DNA of 60,000 bases from Nymphaea colorata (lineage: Eukaryota > Streptophyta > Magnoliopsida > Nymphaeales > Nymphaeaceae), in NCBI RefSeq assembly GCF_008831285.2, contig NC_045139.1:11444704-11504703 (forward strand), written 5' to 3'. Numbering within the stretch: the first letter of the stretch is position 1; every line of letters starts with the position of its first letter. Of the stretch, positions 45,691-56,057 are shown one piece after another. Under the pieces are notes generated by a model that searched no databases, was not told the DNA's origin, and saw only the letters and a program-made list of their open reading frames with translations. Position numbers and translations under genes: made by a program.

Positions 45691-46182
45691 AAAAATTAGT
45701 ATATCGCACAGAGCTTGGGATCTGACTTCGAGAGAATCCCTTCCCGTTCCTCAGCCAATTCTTCCTCGGAGGCAGCGACATAAAAAAAATCGCACATGTA
45801 TGAGCGAAGAACCTTCAGTCAAGATCTTTCTTTGCCTGTAGTGGAAGAAGAACCTTGATGTTGGCAATAATTCGAAAAAGGGAGCAACAGTATCTCTGCG
45901 GGCGCCCTTTCTGCTTCAGAAAGCCAGCAACAAAGATCTCCCTCCCGGGCAGCAACAGAGGTCTAAGCGAGAGTGGAGGATGAAGACCTCCCGACCAATG
46001 ACAGAGTTTCGAGCGACGGTGGATGGAAACCCCCCCCCACCGTTTTCCCTTCTTCCTTGCCTCCTCATACACTGAAAAGCCCATGAGATGTCAAAAAAGG
46101 AAGGAATTGCCATCGAGAAGGAAAAGTGGGAACTTGGTAAAAAAGGAAGGTCTATGGAGGGAGGCGTACTATGAACCAAATC

Positions 46183-49125
46183 TTAACGCAAAAAACACCA
46201 AGATCTCATGGCGAACTTTGAGCTAACTTGGGAAATGTAGATGCCAATATCCTGCAAAATGTAGGTGAGCCAAATGAGTTCAGTAGTGGCAGAAGCCATA
46301 GATCTATATTTTGCTTTTGTACTTGAACGAGCAATAGAATTTTGCTTTTTGCACTCCAAGAAATAGGATTGACTCCAAGAAAGGTGCAAAATCTTGTTGT
46401 TGAACGTCTGGTGAGGGGACGTCCTGCCCAATCTGCGCTTGAGTAGGCTGAGAGCGCAATAGCTGAATCCTTCATAAGTCGAATCCTATAATCAAGAGTT
46501 CCATGAACATATCTCAGTATTCTCTTTTACCAGAGAAAGATGAAATGTATTTGGATTTTGCATAAATTGGCTTACGTAATTCACACTATATGATATATCA
46601 GGCCTTCTCATAGTGAGATATTGCAAATCTCCTACCAAACTTCTATATATGGTGGCATCAATTTTCGCTGGATCTTGAGCTGAGGATGGGCGAGAGTTCG
46701 TGACCATGGGTGTGGGCACATCCTTAGCATTCAATAAGTTGGCCTTATCAAGCAACTCGTAAATGTATTTCCTTTGATTTAGGACAATATAGTGATTGCG
46801 AAAATGAGCCTCTATTCCAAGGAAATAATGGAGAAATCCTAAATCCTTCATGGCGAACTCTGAGCTGATTTGGGAAATAAAATGTTGTATCAGCCTAGGG
46901 TTATTCCCCATAAGGATAATGTCATCGACATATAGTAGTAAAATAAGAATGTCATGTGTATTTTGACACACAAAAAGAGATGGATCAGTAACACTTGCAA
47001 AGAATCCCAAGGAAAGAAGGAACATACCAAATCGATCATACCAAGCTCGATGAGCTTGTTTTAAACCATAAAGAGCTTGCTTGAGTTTCCATGTAAAAAT
47101 TAGGAAGGGTGAATTCCAAAATCTAGGATGTTGCTCTAGATATACTGGTTCCTGTAACAGTCCATGTAAAAATACATTTTTGACGTCAAGTTGACAAATA
47201 TCCCATGCATAATGAAGAGCAATAGATAACACAATTCTAATAGTAGCAGGTTTTACCACAGGTAAAAATGTCTCAAGAAAATCTATTCCATAAATTTGAG
47301 AGAGCCCTTTGGCAACAAGTCAAGCCTTGAAATGCTCAATTGTTCCATCACTTTGGAGTTTTGTTTTGAAGACCCAGTTGCTGCCAATAACATACATGTC
47401 CTTGGAATATGGAACCAAATCCCATGTGTTATTATGATTAAGAGCTTGTATTTCTTCCTACATAGCTCTCGTCCAGTTAGGATCTTTGAGAGCTTCTTTG
47501 ACTATACAAGGCTCTTGAAGAATAGAGCAAGCAAGGAAATAATTAGGATTGGGTTTCATGATCCCATCCTTAAAACGAGTTACCATGGAATGAGAGTTGG
47601 TTGTGCTACGTTGGGGAAGGACCTCATGATGAACTTGCATATTCATATTTTCAGCTCTATCACATGTGCCATCAGTGTTTGACATATTATCTGCTCCTTG
47701 ATCATGTATAACAACATCATTCTACTCCTGTAATATAATGTTACTTGTTATTGCTGCATTCATATTTCCAGCATTGGTGTCAATATTGTTTGACACAATT
47801 TCATCAACTTGAATGTGGGTGAAAGGATCATTCCATCCATTGAAGGGAGCACCCATGGTGGCTGTATCATTAGGAGCATTTTGCAAAAGAGAGCTATGAG
47901 AGGGATGACTGTAATTTGATATGAGCCTTCGTGGATCGCTATTGAACTCTGAACATGTGATTTGGTCACCTGTACTCTCATTAAAACTTCTTACCTCTTG
48001 AGTCGAATTCATGGGAAGAAATAGTTTGCCTGGCCGTTTGTATGGAAAAGTTTTCTCATCAAATACAACATGTTGTGAGATGACGATTCTCTGAGTAGGT
48101 GGGTATAGACACTGATATCCTTTGTGTTGCTTCGAGTAGCCAAGAAAAATACATGGTAAACTTTTTGGTTCAAACTTGTTCTTTGTATAGCTGCCAAGAA
48201 ACGGAAAACACTTGCATCCGAAGCTGCGGAATATGGAATAATCTGGTTGTTTGTAAAATAATTACTCATAAGGAAAGGCCACGTCAAGAGTAGGCGAGGG
48301 AAGTCTATTTATTAACCATGTTGCAGTAGAGAACGCTTCTAGCCAAAATCGCATAGGAAGATAGCTATGAAATAAAAGAGTGAGACCAAGTTCGGTAATA
48401 GAATGATGATGCCTCTCGGCCATTCCATTTTGTTCAGGCGTTTTTGGGCATGCCTTATAATGAGTAATGTCATTGACTTTCAAATATGATGCTAAGTTTT
48501 CACCATTAAATTTCCCTCCTTTATCTGTTTGGAAAATCTTAATCTTCCCATCAAACTAATTTTTAATTATAGCATAGAGTTTACAAAAATTCTTGAATAA
48601 GTCCGATTTGTTTTTCAAGGGATAGAACCATATAAATCTTATGCATTAATCAACAAAAATAGTATGATAACGGAACTTTTGATGATAAATAATCGGTGTT
48701 GGACCCCACAAATCACAATGAATTCTTTCAAAAGGTACTTGAGAATGTTCATCAATATCAAGAAAAGGAAGTCGACTCATTTTTCCTAATTGAGAACTCT
48801 CACAAATATGCATGACAACATTCTTGGAAGACACATGAATCTTATTTTGTTTCTCTAGGAATCTTATTACTTGAGAGTGAGTATGACCAAGTCTCTCATG
48901 CCACGTACTTCTATCTGCAGACATGAATCGGCTGGAAAAAAGAGCTAGATGTTCTTCACGCTGAAGTCCATAGAGGTTTCGGACTTTAGTTCCCGTTGCC
49001 ACTGTTTTGTTGCTCACTTGATCTGTTATAACAAAGCCATTAGCATCAAACATAACAGATATCAAACGTCAGTTGACTAACGGAAAGAATATTCTTTTTA
49101 ATTTTTGGAATGACCAATGGAGTCA
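46183..49125 (-). mobile_element. Copia-4: truncated Ty1/copia element
   Basis: Pol from the GAG-pre-integrase region to the start of RNase H is present on -; gag, protease and both LTRs are absent. The upstream end stops near 49125 after a segment reading IPKIKKNILSVSQLT, where a different + strand unit begins. The downstream end is an irregular join with Copia-3 at about 46200-46236. Confidence 0.8.
46200..49125 (-). pseudogene. Copia-4 pol remnant (integrase, reverse transcriptase, partial RNase H)
   Basis: Order on -: GAG-pre-integrase (49065-48900, HERLGHTHSQVIRFLEKQN), integrase core (WGPTP at about 48690; KTPEQNGMAERHHHS at about 48450), hinge 48290-47470, then reverse transcriptase as one open 255-codon run (47259-46492) with QLDVKNVFLHGLLQEPVY, ALYGLKQAHRAWYDRF and LLLYVDDIILMG, and the RNase H start (46431, SSTKAKYRSMASATTELI). 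Stops occur near 48640, 48540 and elsewhere. The RT run keeps YVDD and is the best preserved retroelement segment in the window. Confidence 0.85.
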
Positions 49126-50679
49126 CCTCTTTCCTATTTCATCTCTTATCAAATAGGAAAGGTGGGACTGGTGGCTAGGTCGTGAGGAGTTGCTTAAAAC
49201 AGCTCGCAACAATTAAGGAAAGAAGTGAGACACGTGGCAAGCTGAGAAAGAAGGCGCAATTTATGAGGTGCTACTAATTTGGGATAGTTTCAAATTGAGA
49301 AAGGAGGTGGGGCCACTTGTCCCCGCGCCAAAAAGGAAAGAGGCACATTCTCCTTTACCATTCCTAATTTTTAGGAAGGTGATTAGCACAACTGGAGGTG
49401 CATTGAATTGGGACACATTTGAGTAAAGACGGAGGAAATCTTGGCAGCTACTTATTTGGAAAGGATCCCCTTGCACCATAATAGGAAGGAGCTTGAATCA
49501 GCTTCAGGAGGTCTCGGGTGGATTGAGGCAATCTTGCCTTGCGCCACCTTTGGAAGGAGCATTTGAATTCGATTTGGTCCAAGGAGGGAAAGTGACTAGT
49601 GCGACCTAATTAGAAGGTGAGTCATCCCCAACAAATTAGGAAGGGTGACCATGAGTTGAAGAAGCAAGGTCCACTTTGCGCCGTCTTTGGGAGGAGCTCA
49701 AAACGAAAGGTGTTGAATCTCACGTGAAGAAGGAAGAGTGCTTGCCTTAGGTGACTTGCTTAAGTCGGACTTACCTTGGAGGACTCTTCCCAACGTTAGC
49801 CAAGAAGAGTCTAAGTTAACTAGCTGCTATTCTGGGAAGGTCAACCAAGACACCTTGGGTGTGGTCTGACCAACGTGCATGGACCTTGAGGGCTCGAACC
49901 CACCTAGTCCCATACCGGACCTACCTTGAAGAAACCGCGTCCGCCAAGCGAGATTGACGATTGCTTTCCCCAACTCTCTTTGCAACTTGGGGTCGACTAG
50001 GGTTCTGGTGAATGCATCTACCTTAATAATCTTGCTTGTTATCCTTGATTGAATAGTGATTCTTTGTCACTTGACTTAGCAAGGTATAAGGAGCGTGTTG
50101 TTGGACATTCTTGGAGGATCGTGGAATACCAAGGTGCAGCCAAGGCTGCTGGATTTCATCCTCGGGCCCACGCTAGAGGAGACCTCGGGCGTGGCCCCGA
50201 GAGGTAACATACACATCACCCTATAGTAAACGGGGATCGGGCATGTGGTTTGCAACCAGCCATCGGGCTAAATCCAGCGACCATGGATTCCTCCGAAGCA
50301 CTTTGCCTAGGACACAATCCCGAGCTGATCATGACCACCTAGGGTTTGGGCATGGTTTGTTTCACTTAGACATGGTTTGGACATGATGGTTTGGTGATTG
50401 GATGTGTATGGTTGAGTGAGGAGTGCTAAATTGTATCGCATAAGCATTGTAAAGCCTCACAACCTCTCTAGTTTTCTGTAGTAGGTTATACTTAGGTTGA
50501 GATAGCCTCTCGTGTATTCTCTACTTAGGGTTAATATTGAGTTGGGGTTGTTGTCCAGCAGGAGGAAATTTTGTATAACTCTTATTCATTGATCTCTATT
50601 GTGCCTCCCTCCATAGATCTTGGGAGTAGGTTTGGCTTTCAGTGGCAAAATTTTATCCACTGCAAATTCGACCCTATCA
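49126..50679 (+). repeat. Probable 5' LTR of a + strand LTR unit
   Basis: The end ...GACCCTATCA lies two bases before a perfect iMet primer site. The left limit is set only by where the Copia-4 frame stops. It has TATAAGG at about 50088 and many AGGAAGG/GGAAGGAG words. No second LTR copy was found in the window, so length and identity are uncertain. Confidence 0.45.
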
Positions 50680-50681
50680 AT

Positions 50682-50693
50682 TGGTATCAGAGC
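50682..50693 (+). other. tRNA-iMet primer-binding site
   Basis: TGGTATCAGAGC on +. A second GGTATCAGAGC occurs at about 50815-50825, followed by GGGGGCTCTGATCAAA, so the leader seems partly duplicated. Confidence 0.75.
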
Positions 50694-51703
50694 ATTGTGG
50701 GGGACCCGGGCACATTTAAATTCAGTTGGAAGTCTCAGCCATAGCAGAAAAATTTCCAACATATTTACATTGCATTCGGTAGAGGTGTTGGACCCTACTG
50801 ATACCAACAGTTGGTATCAGAGCTGTTGGGGGCTCTGATCAAATTCCATCAGGTACAACTGCTACATCAGTTGCTTCAGGTGGCATATCATTTGGAACAG
50901 CTACAACCAAACTTCTAGTGGTTGAAAGATCTTAACGTAGAAAATAGGATTCTAGTTATCACAGCCATCAGGAAAAAATAGTGAAATTCTAGGGGTAAAC
51001 AGTCTTGGATTTCCCTAAAATTTGGAGGAAAAGTACATAATTATTGTGGATTTAAGGAAAATAGGGCATTGGACGTGAAATTCCCAGAAAATTCGAATTT
51101 CTAACCCTATATCAGTTAAACAGGCTGGGCAGGCAGAATATGTTCGGTGTGCAGTCTGCCTGAAAGATTGATGTGTTTCAATGGGCTACATATATCAGAT
51201 TGACCTGAAATTTTGTGGAGAGTCACATAAATATTTGATCTTCATGCTGACCAAATTTGAAGTCTAAATTTTATTTTTTAGTACAGTTGTGATTTAGGCT
51301 ACCATTTGCCTGTTGTTATACTTAGGACTGCAGTTATGCACAAGGCATAACCCTAGGGTGATCGAACCTGAGGTGCGGTGCCGAGGTGCCAGGTGGGCGC
51401 GGCAGTTTAGGTCCCATTTTTGGACTCGACTAAGGGTGAGAGGCAGCTACCGAGGTGTCAGGTGGGCGAGGTAGCAGGCGAACCCATTTCACCTCCCTTG
51501 TAGAAGACCAAACTCGGGTTGCACCTAAGTCATTTGGCTAGCACACTGACATCGGCACCAGGCGGGGTGCGTTAGTAAGAGTTTAAAGGGCTACACCCAA
51601 CGGAGTTCGTGGAGCAGTCCCTACTAGGCTCAGACCACAAAGACTAATTTCAGACCGTAACCCAACCCGAAACAAAAGGACAAAGCTAACTGGTTGGGAA
51701 AGC
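50694..51703 (+). other. Leader between primer site and first reading frame
   Basis: About 1 kb without a gene. 51360-51560 holds two GGTG(C/T)CAGGTGGGCG(C/A)GG-type repeats. Fits the long leaders of large plant LTR elements. Confidence 0.4.
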
Positions 51704-53122
51704 ATGAGCATGGAAAACTGGTCAACCTACGGTTATGATTCCAGTGGAGAGAGCCCAAACAATGAGGATGATCAATACACCATGAGTGACTCCAATGATC
51801 AATCCAGTGGAGAGTACTATGATGAAAGGGACAAAGGCTATAGAGAGCAACCCCAAAATGAACTATCCGAGAGGTCCTACCAATTTAGTTATGGGCAACT
51901 TGGGTCGATCCAACAAGATACCACCCTCAAACCTCCTATCCCTCATCAAGTTATACAATCAGGGGTACAGGGAATGGAATGCAAGTGAATTGCCCAAGGC
52001 AAAATCATCATCCTCTTGGTCAAACATTTCCAAACAAAAGGAAGAAAAAGATCTAGTTTTTGTTATATACGAACAAGGTATACATCGAAAGGACATCCTG
52101 TGGAACCGACATGAGAAAAGAACCAAGAAAAGAGTACTTCATGGCTGGGAGAAGTCCAGATTGTCACCTCGTATTCATTAATCCAAGTGTTCATGTATCT
52201 CATTTTGAGCTAGGCATCGACAAAGAATACCATGAGTTTTGGGTGACTAACGTATCGAGAAATTGTAGATTAAGTGTCTCCAAAGAAGATATTTGTCCCC
52301 AACAAACCATGCAAATCTACTTGGAAGAAATTCTCAAGGTAGGAGACTCAAGCAAAGAGTGTAAGCTGGAATGGGTCTCCCCAACTTCAAACCAAACCCA
52401 CCTCTCAAAATCAAACATCAAAATGGAGCACCTAGAAGCAAGGAGAGATGCCAACTTGTGTTTAAAGGAGGTCCAGCTACAAAGCTCCTCAAACACCCCT
52501 TCGAAAGCTCCCTCAATTGAAGCACAAAACTCCGGGCTGGTAGACTCGAGATCCCAAGATCCAACAAATGAGTTACTCTCGGAAATAAAGAAAACACGGT
52601 ATGAGTATTCTCAGATAAAGCAACAATTTGAAGAATTAGAGAAGTCCATTGTCTAATGGGTGAATCAACAAAAGACACGGGAGCAATTGACTCCAGCCAA
52701 ATCCGAGTCAATTGGACTTGTTAAGGAGTGTCAAACTCCGAAGTACCTCCTAAGAGTAGCAAGGAAAAAGGAGTTGAGGACACCAAGGTCCCAACTGGAT
52801 GAAGGAGATCCCAACTCCATCGCCATTACAAAAGCCAAGCCAAGCTAAGCAAGCCGAGAGTGCTAAAAAGGGCTACCGTGTTTCCAAGATTAAAATTCAA
52901 AGGCCCAAAACAAAGAATCATTCCCTTACCATTGAGAAGTCTACGGTTTTCTCTAAGTCCTTTGAGAAGACAACTACTGCGGATATGCCACCAAAACAAT
53001 CTAAAAGTTTGGAGGGCTACAATCAAGTTTACATGGAACTTGAGTGGCATGAGATGGCTGGGCAAGAAGAGGTGACGAAGCACCAAGAAGATGAGGACAT
53101 CCCCATTCCCCAAGAAGAGTAG
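51704..53122 (+). pseudogene. Broken reading frame with FHA-like domain and coiled coil
   Basis: Not a known retroelement protein to me. The first segment (51704-51988) is acidic and rich in Ser/Asp/Tyr. After two frame changes (about 51950 and 52110) a third frame (52060-52656) gives EYFMAGRSPDCHLVFINPS, then VHVSHFEL and VTNVSRN. The spacing GR...SVxxxH...N fits the forkhead-associated (FHA) fold, which binds phosphothreonine, with the usual Ser of SxxH replaced. A predicted coiled coil follows (SEIKKTRYEYSQIKQQFEEL, about 52580-52650), an in-frame stop at 52654, then a Lys-rich tail to 52848, shifting frame to end at 53122. It has no reverse transcriptase neighbour. FHA identity is inferred from motif spacing only. 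Confidence 0.45.
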
Positions 53123-53837
53123 GTTGTCCCATAAGGAGGGTGGTGATACCCCTAGCCTCGAGAAGGAAAGCATAGAACCAGTCGACCTAAGCATGATAAC
53201 TTGCCACATGAAGATGGATCTTTCCAAAGCAATGAAGTCATTGCCTAAGGAGGGTGGTACCCATAGCATATGGAAATGGGCAGACCAATTCTTGGCACCT
53301 TCTAAAGTTGCCATCTTTGTTCCTACAATTCTACATGAGGAGCTTAACCATGAGCATAATGGAGGCACGGTGAAGAAAGAACAAGGCACGATTCATAGCC
53401 CACACTCATTCAATCTTGAACCACCTCATACCAACCAAGTGAGGGTACCTACTTGGGGAAATAAAGCGCCTTCTTGGATGAAAAGAGGGCAACTTATCTT
53501 GGATTCTCCTAATATTACTCTCACCAATCTTACAGATCTTGAAGACAAGATGGATCACAAGGATGATCAAAGCGTGAACCAAAGAAGAACTTGGACAACT
53601 TCTTCTCTACACCGAATGTCTATTGAGCGCCAATGTATGAACCAAGCATGGGTACAAGTTAGAATGATCTTTGATCCGGGCAAACATGTTTCAAGTCTAG
53701 ATGATTGGAAAAGGCCCAAAGGACTTTGTGTGCAACTAAAGTCCCAACTTGGCATAGTCCCAAGGGACTATGGACCGAAACTTGACCAAGAATCTTATGA
53801 AGGTGAAACAGATCGAACTGGTGCAGCAGAAGCATAG
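53091..53837 (+). other. 248-codon open frame, unrecognised
   Basis: An open run following the FHA-like remnant, starting within its end in another frame. Hydrophilic, with no domain I know. It contains repeated GGAGGGTGG(T/GAT)ACCC words (about 53130 and 53250), and its last part (GTCCCAAGGGACTATGGACC, 53757) recurs in altered form at 54058. It may be internal sequence of the same LTR unit, not a gene. Confidence 0.3.
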
Positions 53838-53849
53838 GAAAGAAGAATT

Positions 53850-55610
53850 GCCATAGACGAAATCCAGCTACTACCATTCCTTAAAACCCTTGCCCGAGTT
53901 ATGCATGAGAGCACCTTCATTGAGCAGCATGTAGTTGGATCTAAACAACTACAATGGTAGGCATTTGATCGTGGTAAACCTCACCCGATCCTAGCTTGAG
54001 GTGACCACACACGACCCAAACATCTCCAAGGACACCATGAGTCTTTGCTTGTGTCACTTCCAAGAGATTATGGTCCTCACCCGAAGCTTGAATGTTGGGT
54101 GGGTGAGTTGATGAATGAGTTGGCACAATCTACCCTAGAAGATTGTGAAGGACGAGCTTGGGGTCGAACTCGATGTAAGGAGGGTAGAGTTGATACGTGC
54201 CTAATTTTGACAATGTCAAGCATAGTCATGGATGTGGGCGGTAGCATGAAATCTCTAAGTGAGGCTAACAGGCAGCAAGGCGTAGCGGCTACGATATGCT
54301 TTAAAATCCTTAGTGTGGCTAAGGCAAAGGAGTGTCTTGCGGGCGCCAAGGGCCAAATACGAAGTGAGGTTATCTTTCATGGGCCAAGCACAACGGGCAA
54401 AGACGGACTAGTTACCAAAAGCATGTTAAAGTTAAGTGAGGTTATCGCCTCAAGGGAGGAAACAACGACGAAAGGCCTTGCGAGTTTAAGTGAGGTTATC
54501 TTATACATACGGCCAAGCTATGAGCAAGGCAAGGCAACTAAAGCTGAGCCTAGCACCTTGGCCAAGTGCGACATGAACATCCTAGTTCGACAAGATGAAG
54601 TGGATACATTGCACCCAAGTCAAACCCAACATGCATGCAAGATGGAAGACTTCATATGGGACCCAGGTGGACTGAGCCAAGTGACCAAGGCAGATCAGGT
54701 CAAGTCAAAGCTTCATGGACTCGGTCAGCACTTTCAGCAGCCTAGGGCCAACCTAGGTGATGCGGGCACAAGCCTAATCATGTGTCAACACTTGAAAGCA
54801 GATCTGGATCAAAGGTCAAGCGCCCAAAGCATTTCTAGTTCTTGTTCCTTGTTTTTGAAACACTTTTGCTTATGTATCGTTTTGGTTTGCTTCTTGTATC
54901 ATCTCGTACCGAGACACTTGTTGAACCGATTCAGCCTATGTCTATAAAGGCAAAAAACCGAGACATTTTGTCATTATGTTTATTGAATTTGAAATGAAGT
55001 GAGAGAAGCTCTCCCTTTCTCACTCATGGAGTTGTCTTGGCCCCTAGGGTGTGGCCTCTTGAGGCACTGCAACCAGAAATCTCTCTATCGTGTAAGATCT
55101 ATTGTGAGTTCAACCAGAGGGATGGCAGCCAGAATCTGTCACCGTACGAACAAGCAACGAACAGTCCATTCGACGGTACATTCTCTCCAACCACAGAAGA
55201 GTTTAGAGGCCAAGTAGTAGGGAACATGCATAGGAGGAGCGGCGCTTGTGGCTCTGGCGGTGATTTCCAGCCTTGCACATCAACCACCGGCGACAAATCT
55301 ACAAGATAAGTACCCATTCTCTTAGTTACTTATGGTAGTTTTGTTGGTTTGCATCCGATCTAATAGATCAACATGAGAAACAGCCTAAGCATTCAGGAGA
55401 AATCTTGCCTAAGTTAGGTTGAATCAAGGGGTATCGATTTAGATTGAACGTTGAATCAAACGAGCGATTAGAGAAAGATCCGGCGCATTTACTCGTCTCT
55501 CTAACGAGGATCTAACACTGTGACTATCTCTGGTTGGTCGTGGGCTTAACACAGTCATTCCTGTCACTTGATTGATTGATTTTGGGTGTTAACATTGGCG
55601 ATGGATCAAG
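53850..55610 (+). repeat. LTR-like region, boundaries unresolved
   Basis: Contains four AAGTGAGG(T/C)TA(T/A)C words (about 54256, 54362, 54434, 54488), a TATA box CTATAAAGG at about 54942-54950, and an end-like GTGTTAACA followed by TTGGCGATGG at about 55588-55606, which could be an LTR end plus the start of a primer site. The 300-codon frame at 54045-54947 is not supported by any domain. It does not match the putative LTR at 49126-50679. Confidence 0.35.
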
Positions 55611-56040
55611 GACAACCTAAGGAGAAGAAGATCAGAGCAAGAAGAAGGTCGCGGTTTTCTGTAGGAAACCGCAGTAGAGGTGTCTAATCAAAAGGCTATA
55701 TTCGGCGATCTGTTAGGAGTTAGAGGACAAGCCTGGTACCGTTGGAATCGTCTAGAAGTGCTCTACAATGTGCCTCTGAAGACGGCCCAGCTCGCTTCTT
55801 ACCCCTACGATGATATTCCACCTGTACAAACAAGATCCTTAATTCTCAAATCACGACCAATACCAAACTCACAAGTCAAATCACAACCTGCATTAGCACG
55901 AAGTTCAAAACACAGATCACATTACATACTTATACTTGAAAAATCAAAACTACAATAACCAACTAATCAAACAAATGCGTACCTGGGCAACACGGCTTCA
56001 CAGATAGACTTTAACTCACATCCATAATGGGGTTTGCCAT
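55611..56040. other. Short segment between two LTR elements
   Basis: On + a 92-codon frame (55680-55958) is open but unrecognised. On - it lies where a gypsy leader or gag start would be, next to the primer site at 56041; nothing conserved is visible. Confidence 0.35.
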
Positions 56041-56053
56041 GGCTCTGATACCA
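56041..56053 (-). other. tRNA-iMet primer-binding site next to the gypsy LTR
   Basis: On - TGGTATCAGAGCC, four bases beyond the LTR end (56058). Confidence 0.75.
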
Positions 56054-56057
56054 AAAC

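Larger units (their letters stand above)
41336..46180 (-). mobile_element. Copia-3: decayed Ty1/copia element without clear LTRs
   Basis: A nearly complete gag-pol order is present on -, but neither an LTR pair, a primer site nor a polypurine tract was found. The 3' end stops abruptly after KHIEIDCHFVTKKIQQG and runs into a short sequence with TATAAACACCC and TATATAAAT that looks like part of an LTR. The 5' leader (45680-46180) lacks the iMet site. Both ends therefore appear truncated. Confidence 0.8.

Noticed and set aside
54045-54947. 300-codon open frame
   Set aside because: No domain; it coincides with an LTR-like region containing U3-type repeats and ends just before a TATA box.
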